A model generated the notes under the pieces. That model was not told where the DNA came from. It did not search any database and was given only the letters and a program-made list of their open reading frames with translations. A stretch of 44,587 nt of DNA from Candidatus Dojkabacteria bacterium (GTDB lineage Bacteria; Patescibacteriota; Dojkabacteria; GCA-002793355): assembly GCA_015485585.1 (NCBI GenBank), contig WFTI01000035.1:1-44587 (forward strand), written 5' to 3'. The translations under genes were made by a program, and so were the position numbers. Positions 1-8,099 of this stretch are shown piece by piece; the stretch's first letter is position 1, and the number at the start of each line of letters is the position of its first letter.

Positions 1-491
1 GCAACAACTTACCCTGGGAAGATTACCCTTTCCGACTCCTTACACCTACACATACATTCACTATTTACCCTCACGAAAAGGTTGGAGCACTAACCGCAGT
101 AATGCTCAAAAAACCAGAAAACTCTCCCGACCAACATAAGTGGTATTACATCCACTCCTCTCTTCCCAAAAGAGGTATTTGGGAGGAGATAATACAGCGT
201 CAAATCCCTGATGTTATAGCAAAGATATTAAACCATCGTACTATATTGATAGGTTTTTCCCTTGAACCTTTTCGTGTTTTAACGGATGCAATACGATTCG
301 GAAGGAAATATCCTACCTATGAAGAACGCCAAAAGATGAAGATGATTGCACATGTAGCTATGTCTTCTAGGTATGCAAACCGATTACCGGAAGTACTGAA
401 TTTTCCAGGAAGACTTATAGCAGATGGGTTATTCGCACTAGTTAGGGCCGCGCAGACACCAAGCGCAGAGGAAAAGACCAATCTAAAATAG
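1..491 (+). CDS. Hypothetical protein, 5'-truncated by window edge
   Basis: The frame of ORF 102..491 stays open upstream to the window start (…NNLPWEDYPFRLLTPTHTFTIYPHEKVGALTAV-MLKKPEN…), so the listed ATG is probably internal. No family recognised. Confidence 0.55.
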   Translation, partial: NNLPWEDYPFRLLTPTHTFTIYPHEKVGALTAVMLKKPENSPDQHKWYYIHSSLPKRGIWEEIIQRQIPDVIAKILNHRTILIGFSLEPFRVLTDAIRFGRKYPTYEERQKMKMIAHVAMSSRYANRLPEVLNFPGRLIADGLFALVRAAQTPSAEEKTNLK

Positions 492-720
492 GAGTCCCTT
501 CTCCTGTAGATATCTTAGAGCGAATACCTTAATCAGTGGATAGCTCAAGGTTTGCCGTGTTCTTGCGTAAGGAGAAAATCTGAAGCATCTTACGACTTTT
601 TATTCAGTTTGTAGTCATCAAAACCTAATCTCAAGAATATGTAAATATGTGCCTTACTATATTCCTTCAGGAACCTTCTTTACATCCCTGATATTAGTTC
701 CGTTTTAGTCCGTATCTCAA

Positions 721-793
721 AGCGGGCGACGGGGCTCGAACCCGCAACCTTCGCCTTGGAAGGGCGACGCTCTACCAGTTGAGCTACGCCCGC
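721..793 (-). tRNA. tRNA-Gly(TCC)
   Basis: Cloverleaf readable on minus strand; anticodon loop CTTCCAA; GGTTCGAGCCC T-arm. Confidence 0.93.
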
Positions 794-801
794 ATAAAAG
801 G

Positions 802-1128
802 TTACTCCTTCAAAAGTTTCTCTAAATATTCTACCTTCTCTTCTATTTTACGCAACTGTTCTTTTAAACGTTGTAAAAGAGCTACAGCCAACTTTGCAGC
901 ATCAAGCTCTTCTTCTACAAAATAAGATATAGGCTTCTCAAGCTCCTCTGCTAACCTTGCTAACACTTCAACAGGTGGTGTAACTTTTGCTTTTTCATAA
1001 GCACTTATACTTTTATCAGAAAGTCCGGTAAGTAATCCTAGATCTCTTTGACTATACCCTTTCTGTTTGCGAGCAGCCCGCAACCTTTTAGCGATTCTAA
1101 TACGGATAGAATCTGGACTTGGAACCAT
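802..1128 (-). CDS. XRE-family HTH regulator with C-terminal coiled coil
   Basis: IAKRLRAARKQKGYSQRDLGLLTGLSDKSISAYEKAKVTPPVEVLARLAEEL is a classic HTH_3; heptad-like LLQRLKEQLRKIEEKVEYLEKLL tail. Confidence 0.88.
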   Translation of the reverse strand: MVPSPDSIRIRIAKRLRAARKQKGYSQRDLGLLTGLSDKSISAYEKAKVTPPVEVLARLAEELEKPISYFVEEELDAAKLAVALLQRLKEQLRKIEEKVEYLEKLLKE

Positions 1129-1134
1129 ATACGA

Positions 1135-1140
1135 ATTCTA
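1135..1140 (-). promoter_or_regulatory. Putative extended -10 (TGA-TAGAAT), 6 nt before XRE-gene ATG
   Basis: Minus strand: tatgaTAGAATtcgtatATG. Confidence 0.5.
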
Positions 1141-1154
1141 TCATAAATAGAAAA

Positions 1155-1634
1155 CTAAACGGGCTTTGCTTGTTGTCTACGAACCCATTGTACAAACCAC
1201 GCTCTAAGTCTCTTAAGAAAATAGATAGCGCCAACAACCAATAAAAACAGTAAGATCCAGAGTGAAGCTAAGTAAACTTGTTTTAAAACCTTATATTCAG
1301 GAGTAATGGGAACAAGCTCAAGGGTTTCTGAAAATCTCAAAATAGTCTCTTTGTTCACGGCATTTATCGTACCACCGCTATTAGAGATTACAGTAAATCC
1401 TATACGGAACTCTCCAGCCACCTGAGGATCAACCCAGAATTTTGTTATGTAACGCTGCCCTTTCTGCGGCGTATTAATGACATGTTTTGAAGGTTTTATG
1501 AATACCCCCTTTACTCCACTTGCACGTGGGATAACCTCTATTTTATCTACTTCTTCATCAATCCATACAATCACCTCTACTGGCACAACCTTGTTCCAAG
1601 GATACTGGGTGTTTACCTTAATATCGACCTTCAT
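1155..1634 (-). CDS. Hypothetical protein with C-terminal TM anchor, extracytoplasmic beta-rich domain likely
   Basis: C-terminal hydrophobic helix LASLWILLFLLVVGAIYFL followed by basic tail; start overlaps stop of upstream gene. Confidence 0.6.
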   Translation of the reverse strand: MKVDIKVNTQYPWNKVVPVEVIVWIDEEVDKIEVIPRASGVKGVFIKPSKHVINTPQKGQRYITKFWVDPQVAGEFRIGFTVISNSGGTINAVNKETILRFSETLELVPITPEYKVLKQVYLASLWILLFLLVVGAIYFLKRLRAWFVQWVRRQQAKPV

Positions 1635-2443
1635 AGTTGATCTTCGTCTATCTGAAATTCCAGCAATATTTTATCAAAATCCTCAAAAAACTCTTCGCTA
1701 GGTTCAAGTAACCAATTAAAACGCATTCCTCCTCTAAAATACTGCGTAATAAGAGGTGATCTTGGGGTAAGATGATACCTACGACTCACGAATGAAGGGT
1801 CAGCTAATACGAAGTTACTTACATACCTATACGAGGGGTTTTTTACTATCTCTAACTTTTCATTCCGAACAAGAGGAATAAAGGGTGGTAATCTCTTCTT
1901 GGTTTCAATGGTATTCTTGGGTTGTTTCTTGTTATGAATCTCGATAAATACAAGGGGGGTTTCTCCGATATTTACCACACAATACACCCACTCAGGAGGG
2001 ATAACTAACTTGTTTGCCTCATTTAACCTGATCATGAACACACTATCTTCTACACTTTCAAAACTATAAGGATGATCCACTATTTTATAAGGATACAAAA
2101 TAACTAAAGCTTCCCCTTCAACAACCTCCAAGACACGCGCATATTGTTTGTTTACCACCGGCTTTGTACGAGGAAACTCAACCCCCACAAAAAAAGGATT
2201 AATCGCTGAAAGCTTAATACGGATATTATCTTTACCTCGATTCACCGCTCGGGTAAGCCAAGCGGTAAGATACACAATATCAGTAAAGATCATCACCGCA
2301 TTTAAAAAAAACCGTTTTAATTGACTAATTTTATGGACAGTTACATCAGTAATATCATATGTCCAATGAGTCACGGAAACCTGAGGAGAAGAGAGATCAA
2401 TAACCACAGGCAATCTACACCGTTTATAAAGCTCAACCCGCAT
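1631..2443 (-). CDS. Cupin-like hypothetical protein
   Basis: ARVLEVVEGEALVILYPY…LVIPPEWVYCVVNIGETPLVFIEIHN resembles a cupin beta-barrel core. Confidence 0.45.
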   Translation of the reverse strand: MRVELYKRCRLPVVIDLSSPQVSVTHWTYDITDVTVHKISQLKRFFLNAVMIFTDIVYLTAWLTRAVNRGKDNIRIKLSAINPFFVGVEFPRTKPVVNKQYARVLEVVEGEALVILYPYKIVDHPYSFESVEDSVFMIRLNEANKLVIPPEWVYCVVNIGETPLVFIEIHNKKQPKNTIETKKRLPPFIPLVRNEKLEIVKNPSYRYVSNFVLADPSFVSRRYHLTPRSPLITQYFRGGMRFNWLLEPSEEFFEDFDKILLEFQIDEDQL

Positions 2444-2448
2444 ATCGA

Positions 2449-2454
2449 ATTATA
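2449..2454 (-). promoter_or_regulatory. Putative extended -10 (TGC-TATAAT), 5 nt before ATG of 1631..2443
   Basis: Minus strand: catTGCTATAATtcgatATG. Confidence 0.6.
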
Positions 2455-2463
2455 GCAATGCGA

Positions 2464-3498
2464 TCAAACCTCTTCTTCGTTCTGAGTTATCCAAGGCGAA
2501 AAATACACGCGAGTACGAATGTATTTATGATATTCTCCAAAACCGTATTCATCGGGTTTTTTGGTTCGCAGCTCTTTCTGATATTGTTTTACTTTACTTG
2601 ACGCCCCATCAACAACCGATACGATTATAGCCTCAATAGTAGCTGGCCGTAAAGGAGATCCATACTCAAGCTCTCCATGATGCGAAAGAATAATATGGAA
2701 AAGATGTAGTTTATACTCTTCAGGAAAATCTTCACTTAAGAAACGGTTTACTATCTCTATTCCAAGATTAATATGCCCTAAAAGATGGCCCTTTTTGGTT
2801 CGACGTATATTGGTGCGTAAGGTTTCGTATTCTATGATCTTACCGATATCGTGTAACAATATACCTGCTATAACTATATCACGGTTAGCTTCTGGATAAT
2901 GAGGTAAGATCGCTTCAGCCATATGCACCATCTCAAGCGTATGCTCAAGAAGCCCTCCAGGATAATCGTGGTGTACTGTTTCTCCTGCTGCAGAACGTTT
3001 AAAAGCCTCACTAATAATAGGATCTTTAAAGATATTTTCAAGTAACTTCTTAATATGTGGATCTTGTATGGTTCCGATAATATCTAGTAATTCTTTATAA
3101 AGTTTCTCTACATCTTCTTGCAAAAGATTTGCCACAAGCTGGGTAAGTTCAACCTCAAACTCAGTAACCCTTTTAAGTTCTGTAATCCTAATGTATCTTT
3201 TACCATTAAACTCTGTAAGGAGTCCTCCTATCACTACTATATCTCCTTCCTTTAACTCGGTGATATTACACCTTTCAAAATCTTCTTGCCATATACGCGC
3301 TGGAATACGGCCGGTTCGATCCCCTAATTCTAGACGAAGATACGGAGTGCCATCACTTGTACGATGTTGGCGCAGGTTAAAAACAATAAAGGGTTCCTGT
3401 TCAATTACATTACTAAAGTCATCAGTCTGAAACAAGTGTTGAGCCCAATAGTTTTTTACGTACTTACGTGGAGTATTTACGTTGCCTTGCGATGCCAT
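2464..3498 (-). CDS. OB-fold plus HD-domain protein, YhaM-like 3'-5' exoribonuclease family
   Basis: N-terminal OB region (YLRLELGDRTGRIPARIWQ) and HD motifs HHDYPGGLLEHTLEM, LLHDIGKI, HIILSHHGELEYGSP. Confidence 0.85.
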   Translation of the reverse strand: MASQGNVNTPRKYVKNYWAQHLFQTDDFSNVIEQEPFIVFNLRQHRTSDGTPYLRLELGDRTGRIPARIWQEDFERCNITELKEGDIVVIGGLLTEFNGKRYIRITELKRVTEFEVELTQLVANLLQEDVEKLYKELLDIIGTIQDPHIKKLLENIFKDPIISEAFKRSAAGETVHHDYPGGLLEHTLEMVHMAEAILPHYPEANRDIVIAGILLHDIGKIIEYETLRTNIRRTKKGHLLGHINLGIEIVNRFLSEDFPEEYKLHLFHIILSHHGELEYGSPLRPATIEAIIVSVVDGASSKVKQYQKELRTKKPDEYGFGEYHKYIRTRVYFSPWITQNEEEV

Positions 3499-4354
3499 AT
3501 AGCTCTATTATAAACCCTAACAAAATAAGAAATATAAAGAAGCTTTGCCCTGCTGTAAACGGCGTATTAATTACATATCTTTCTAAAATAACAGTCACAA
3601 GGCTCTGAAGATACGTAAACATCATAAGTTCTGAAACCTCAAAATAATTTAAAGCCTTTGTAAAAAGATGATTACCTATAACCCCTGTGACTATAGCTAC
3701 AAAAAGTATACGCCAATCAACGTAAAAACTATATTGTATTAAAGCTGTTGGGTTCGTAAAAAGAATAATAACTAAAAAGCCAATAAAAGATAGCACAATA
3801 GTAAGAGTATTGTACTCTTCAACAAACCTCTCTTTAACATGTTTTTTATAAAGGACAACACCGATAGTGGTGGCCACAATACTAAGCACTGTTAGAATCA
3901 CTCCTAACCATGAGGTCTCTAAGGTTAAATCATAACGTATAAGGGTAAGTGCCAACGAGGCAATAATCACGATGGTTGATCCTATAATTTCAAACCTGCC
4001 CATCTTGTCATGGAAAAATAAGACTCCAACCAAAATAAACAGAAGAGGAGTAAGATTCCCCATAAGGGTAACTAAACCAGCAGGAGCATATGCTAAGGCT
4101 TCATAAAAAAGCCAGAGGGCAATAAAACTATAAAAAAGAGCAGAGATCACAACAGGTAAATTTTTAAGGGTTGCCTTAAATTCAGTGGGTTTTATATAAC
4201 TTCTATTAAGCAGAAGAAGCAGTAACGTACCATAAAAGTAACGGAAATAAAGTAATACTGAGGCACCATATTCTGTCACCACTCCTTCAGCTATGATTGG
4301 GGTAACCCCAAATATGAGTACAAACCCAAGAATATACAAAAAAGCTTTTAACAC
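3464..4354 (-). CDS. EamA/DMT-superfamily transporter
   Basis: About 10 hydrophobic helices; LAYAPAGLVTLMGNLTPLLFILVGVLFFHDKMGRFEIIGSTIVI is typical of EamA repeats. Confidence 0.85.
   Translation of the reverse strand: MLKAFLYILGFVLIFGVTPIIAEGVVTEYGASVLLYFRYFYGTLLLLLLNRSYIKPTEFKATLKNLPVVISALFYSFIALWLFYEALAYAPAGLVTLMGNLTPLLFILVGVLFFHDKMGRFEIIGSTIVIIASLALTLIRYDLTLETSWLGVILTVLSIVATTIGVVLYKKHVKERFVEEYNTLTIVLSFIGFLVIILFTNPTALIQYSFYVDWRILFVAIVTGVIGNHLFTKALNYFEVSELMMFTYLQSLVTVILERYVINTPFTAGQSFFIFLILLGFIIELYGIARQRKYST
3507..3512 (-). promoter_or_regulatory. Putative -10 TATAAT, 8 nt before ATG of the OB-HD gene
   Basis: Minus strand: ttTATAATagagctatATG, located inside the 3' end of the DMT gene. 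Confidence 0.5.
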
Positions 4355-4389
4355 CTCCTTCTTGTTTCAAATATTACCTATCTTTCAAA

Positions 4390-4462
4390 GCTGGAGCCGG
4401 GATTCGAACCCGGGACCCCACCCTTACCATGGGTGTGCTCTGACCAACTGAGCTACTCCAGC
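4390..4462 (-). tRNA. tRNA-Thr(GGT)
   Basis: Cloverleaf on minus strand; anticodon loop ATGGTAA. Confidence 0.93.
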
Positions 4463-4468
4463 CTCCAA

Positions 4469-4539
4469 GCCGGGAGTGGGATTCGAACCCACGACCCGCG
4501 GTTTACAAAACCGCTGCTCTACCGCTGAGCTATCCCGGC
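4469..4539 (-). tRNA. tRNA-Thr(TGT)
   Basis: Cloverleaf on minus strand; anticodon loop TTTGTAA. Confidence 0.93.
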
Positions 4540-4562
4540 TATTACTAGAAATTATACTAGAT

Positions 4563-5153
4563 TCAGCTAATAAACAACAAGCTTAGATTAACCCAAAGTC
4601 TGGTGACAAGCCCAAAAAATGTTTCAGAAAAGAGCAACAAAAACACCAGAAGGGCAATAATTCCATATCTTTCATAGTCAGATAGCCTGTATATGTCTAC
4701 ATATTGACGATTCAACAGCAAAAACAGAGCTTTCCCACCATCTAAAGGTGGAAATGGCAAAAGGTTAAAAAACGCTAAAGCAAAATTAATAAATGAAAAC
4801 TGTAGTAAAAAGACTTTTTCTATATTAAACACTGAAAGTAACACTAAGGCAAGCATGGTAAGTAAAAGGTTTGCTGCTGGGCCTGCTAATAAGGTTGTGA
4901 TAGGCGCAACTGTTCCTTTTAATCTAAGAAGCGAAAAGTCTACCGGCACAGGTTTAGCCCAACCGATTTTGAAGAATATAAATGCCAGGCTACCCCATAT
5001 ATCAAGATGTTTTAAAGGATTCAAAGTCAAACGCCCTGCAAGTTTAGGAGTATTATCACCCCACCAATACGCCACCTTTGCATGGGCATATTCGTGTAAG
5101 ACCACTCCGATTATTAACGAAACTATTAAAGGAAAATCTGTTAGAAATTCCAT
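4563..5153 (-). CDS. M50-family site-2 protease-like membrane metallopeptidase
   Basis: HEYAH zinc motif and NLLPFPPLDGGKALF motif in a polytopic membrane protein. Confidence 0.92.
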   Translation of the reverse strand: MEFLTDFPLIVSLIIGVVLHEYAHAKVAYWWGDNTPKLAGRLTLNPLKHLDIWGSLAFIFFKIGWAKPVPVDFSLLRLKGTVAPITTLLAGPAANLLLTMLALVLLSVFNIEKVFLLQFSFINFALAFFNLLPFPPLDGGKALFLLLNRQYVDIYRLSDYERYGIIALLVFLLLFSETFFGLVTRLWVNLSLLFIS

Positions 5154-5158
5154 TTTTT

Positions 5159-5164
5159 ATTATA
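5159..5164 (-). promoter_or_regulatory. Putative -10 TATAAT, 5 nt before ATG of M50 protease
   Basis: Minus strand: ggTATAATaaaaaATG, 3 nt beyond the tRNA-Arg 3' end. Confidence 0.6.
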
Positions 5165-5167
5165 CCC

Positions 5168-5240
5168 GCGCCCGGCAGGACTCGAACCTGCAACCTCTGG
5201 TTCCGCAAACCAGTGCTCTATCCAATTGAGCTACGGGCGC
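5168..5240 (-). tRNA. tRNA-Arg(GCG)
   Basis: Anticodon stem CTGGT/ACCAG with loop TTGCGGA gives anticodon GCG. Confidence 0.9.
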
Positions 5241-5276
5241 AAAATCGTTAATATATTATATCTGAAGAACCTAAGG

Positions 5277-5624
5277 TTATTGAGTATTTTGTTCCCCATT
5301 ATTGTTTTCTTTTTGATTCTGCTCTCCTTCGCCTCCATCATTCTTTTCTTTCTTTAAAGGAGGCTTATCAGGCCAGATCTTCTTCTTCTCTTCAGGAGGA
5401 AGTACTAGCTTTAAAACAGCTTCAGATGGTTGAGCACCTTTCCGTAACCATTCCTCATACGCTTTCATATCGATCTTGACACCATCTTTCTCAGCCTTTG
5501 GATCATATGTACCTATTAATGCAACATATTTACCTGTATTGCGTTTTCTGCGGGCATCCACAACTACAATACGGTAGAATGGCCTGTGTTTTCGTCCAAT
5601 ACGCATTAATCTGATCCTTAGCAT
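5277..5624 (-). CDS. rpsP: 30S ribosomal protein S16
   Basis: MLRIRLMRIGRKHRPFYRIVVVDARRKRNTGKYVALIGTYDP. Confidence 0.97.
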   Translation of the reverse strand: MLRIRLMRIGRKHRPFYRIVVVDARRKRNTGKYVALIGTYDPKAEKDGVKIDMKAYEEWLRKGAQPSEAVLKLVLPPEEKKKIWPDKPPLKKEKNDGGEGEQNQKENNNGEQNTQ

Positions 5625-6379
5625 TATTCATGATCTTTTATCTTATCTCTCTGTTTATACAATTTATCTAATGCCTTCCAAGCAGCATCTGCTTCAGCCT
5701 CTTTTTTTGAAGCTCCAGTTCCTGAGGCTAAAACGTTACCTTGTATTTTAACATGAACCGTATAAGTCTTTGCATGATCTGCCCCTTCTTCTTTTATAAC
5801 CTCATATTCTGGCAACACATGCCATCTTTGCTGCGTATATTCTTGGAGCCGAGTCTTAGAATCATAATATGACTTGTTTTGAATCACCTCATCAACCCTT
5901 GGAAAGACTGTTTTAGATACCCAACTACGAGCCTCATCAAGTCCGGCATCTATATACAAAGCTCCTAAAATGCTCTCATAAACCGCGGCTAAGATATGAG
6001 GTTTTTTATAACCTTTTGAGGCGTATTCGCTTCTGCTCATGATAATGTATCTGTTAATTCCTGTGTTTTGGATTATCTCGCTTAAGGTTTTTGTATTAAC
6101 AGCCACTGATTTCACCTTACTCATTACTCCTTCATCAAGCTCTTGATAAAACCGATAAAGATACTCACTAACCAGCAGATTTAATACACTGTCACCCAAA
6201 AACTCCAACCGCTCATAAGAGTAAAGGGGACGTTTAAGCTTTTTTAAGATATTTATATACGAACGGTGGGTAAGTGCAGCAAGAAGCAAACTTTTATCTT
6301 TGAAACTATATTCTAAGATCTCCTCTACCTTCTGTATTGATCTTTGCTCCGCTTCTGTTAAATTGAAAGTAAGGACCAT
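5624..6379 (-). CDS. rnc: Ribonuclease III
   Basis: YERLEFLGDSVLNLLVSEYLY signature; C-terminal dsRBD. Confidence 0.97.
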   Translation of the reverse strand: MVLTFNLTEAEQRSIQKVEEILEYSFKDKSLLLAALTHRSYINILKKLKRPLYSYERLEFLGDSVLNLLVSEYLYRFYQELDEGVMSKVKSVAVNTKTLSEIIQNTGINRYIIMSRSEYASKGYKKPHILAAVYESILGALYIDAGLDEARSWVSKTVFPRVDEVIQNKSYYDSKTRLQEYTQQRWHVLPEYEVIKEEGADHAKTYTVHVKIQGNVLASGTGASKKEAEADAAWKALDKLYKQRDKIKDHE

Positions 6380-6384
6380 GATAA

Positions 6385-6390
6385 ATTATA
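6385..6390 (-). promoter_or_regulatory. Putative -10 TATAAT, 5 nt before rnc ATG
   Basis: Minus strand: agTATAATttatcATG, in the 12-bp nusB-rnc gap. Confidence 0.55.
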
Positions 6391-6391
6391 C

Positions 6392-6799
6392 TTATTCTGA
6401 TTCCAGTAGTTCAGGAAACTCATTTCGTAAGATGTTTCCTAGTACACCGTTTACAAATCTATAGCTTTGGTCTGTTCCGAACCTTTTTGCAAGCTCAACA
6501 GCCTCATTAATTCCTACCTTAACAGGCACTGCCTTAGCATAAAAGGTCTCAGCGATCGCTACTCTTAACACCGCATGATCAGGCTTGTTCAAACTTTCAA
6601 GAGGACGTTTGGGAGAATATTTCTGTATTAACTCATCGATCTCATTGCGATGTTTTGCAAGCACCTTTTTAATCGTTCGATATCGCTCTTTATCAAACTC
6701 CTCTACCTCATATTTAAATGAGGGCTCACCTAATAATTCAGCATACTCTTCTTGGATAAGTTTTACACGTGTTTTACGAAACTTATCAATATTCTGCAT
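6392..6799 (-). CDS. nusB: Transcription antitermination factor NusB
   Basis: LRVAIAETFYAKAVPVKVGINEAVELAKRFGTDQSYRFVNGVLGNI. Confidence 0.93.
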   Translation of the reverse strand: MQNIDKFRKTRVKLIQEEYAELLGEPSFKYEVEEFDKERYRTIKKVLAKHRNEIDELIQKYSPKRPLESLNKPDHAVLRVAIAETFYAKAVPVKVGINEAVELAKRFGTDQSYRFVNGVLGNILRNEFPELLESE

Positions 6800-6801
6800 A
6801 T

Positions 6802-6963
6802 TTAATATTTCTTACAGTTAAAACAAACCATGTGTGGAATCTTTAAATGGCCACAGTATTTACAACGCACAGGATTCTGCAGAATATTGATAATCTTACG
6901 CATCTTTTTTTTCATATTAACCCGTTTTTTACGTCGTGATAAACGTCGCTTAGGAACCGCCAT
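6802..6963 (-). CDS. rpmF: 50S ribosomal protein L32 (53 aa; absent from supplied ORF track)
   Basis: My translation: MAVPKRRLSRRKKRVNMKKKMRKIINILQNPVRCKYCGHLKIPHMVCFNCKKY*; paired Cys zinc ribbon. Confidence 0.93.
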   Translation of the reverse strand: MAVPKRRLSRRKKRVNMKKKMRKIINILQNPVRCKYCGHLKIPHMVCFNCKKY

Positions 6964-7018
6964 TTTTCATCTGTATTTATCTTATCTTCTACTCCCTTAG
7001 TATATCACAGAAGCACGG

Positions 7019-7024
7019 TATAAT
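7019..7024 (+). promoter_or_regulatory. Putative -10 TATAAT, 6 nt before mreB ATG
   Basis: ggTATAATtccgctATG. Confidence 0.6.
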
Positions 7025-7030
7025 TCCGCT

Positions 7031-8086
7031 ATGTGGATTAATAAAATAAAACGCTGGTTATCTCCTTTCTCATTTGATGTAGGAATAGACCTAGGAACAG
7101 CTAACACCCGTGTAGGAATAAAAGGTGTAGGGTTAATAAAAATAGAACCTTCAGTAGTCGCAATTAATAAAACAACCCAGGAGGTACTTGCTGTAGGAGA
7201 AAAAGCCAAAGAGATGCTTGGGAAAACACCAGCAAATATTGTAGCAGTGAGACCTCTGCGTGATGGGGTTGTAGTAGATTTTGAAACTACCCTCGCAATG
7301 TTAAGACATTTTATTCAGGTAGCTAAAGAAAGGGCAGCCTCATCTAGTATTCTTGCACGTCCCCGCGTACTTATTGGAGTACCTTTTACTATTACAGATG
7401 TTGAGAAAGAGGCAACTATAGATGCTGCTTTATATGCTGGAGCTAAAGAAGCATATGTGATTGAAGAACCAATAGCAGCAGCAATCGGTATCGGATTACC
7501 TATTCAAGAACCCCAAGGTAATATGATTGTAGATATAGGAGGAGGGACAACAGATATCACCATTATCTCCCTAGGAGGATTAGTTGTGGATAAAACCATC
7601 CCCATAGCAGGTGATGAGATGGACACAGCCATTATTGAATATGTCAAAAACACCTACGGTCTCCTTATAGGTCCTCAAACAGCAGAAGATATCAAAAAGA
7701 CTCTTGGGAACATCTTAGTAGAGAAAAATCCTAAGAAATCTCTAGTCCATGGAACCGATATAAATACCCGTCTTCCGCATAGTATTGAGATCTCTGAGGC
7801 TGATGTTGCTGAAGCACTGTATCCTATAATAGCTCGGATTACCGATGCAATTAAAGAAGCTTTAGAAGAGGCACCTCCTGAGATCAACGCGGATATAAGG
7901 CAAAGAGGAATCTATATTACCGGAGGTGGTAGTCAGATTAAAAACCTAGATAAGTTCTGGCAAAAAGAGTTAGATATTCCTGTAAAACGAGCGACAGAGC
8001 CTCATTTAAGCGTTTTAAAAGGGATCCTTAAAGCCTTTGATAATCTTGAATATATCAAAAAACTACAAGAACGCCCCTTAATTTAA
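7031..8086 (+). CDS. mreB: Rod shape-determining protein MreB
   Basis: VGIDLGTANTRV…EEPIAAAIGIGLPIQEPQGNMIVDIGGGTTDITIISLGG. Confidence 0.97.
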   Translation: MWINKIKRWLSPFSFDVGIDLGTANTRVGIKGVGLIKIEPSVVAINKTTQEVLAVGEKAKEMLGKTPANIVAVRPLRDGVVVDFETTLAMLRHFIQVAKERAASSSILARPRVLIGVPFTITDVEKEATIDAALYAGAKEAYVIEEPIAAAIGIGLPIQEPQGNMIVDIGGGTTDITIISLGGLVVDKTIPIAGDEMDTAIIEYVKNTYGLLIGPQTAEDIKKTLGNILVEKNPKKSLVHGTDINTRLPHSIEISEADVAEALYPIIARITDAIKEALEEAPPEINADIRQRGIYITGGGSQIKNLDKFWQKELDIPVKRATEPHLSVLKGILKAFDNLEYIKKLQERPLI

Positions 8087-8099
8087 CGAAAATTATTAG

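Noticed and set aside
4855-5229. Plus-strand ORF (124 aa) ending RQDSNLQPLVPQTSALSN
   Set aside because: Opposite the M50 gene; the C-terminal peptide is translated tRNA-Arg antisense.
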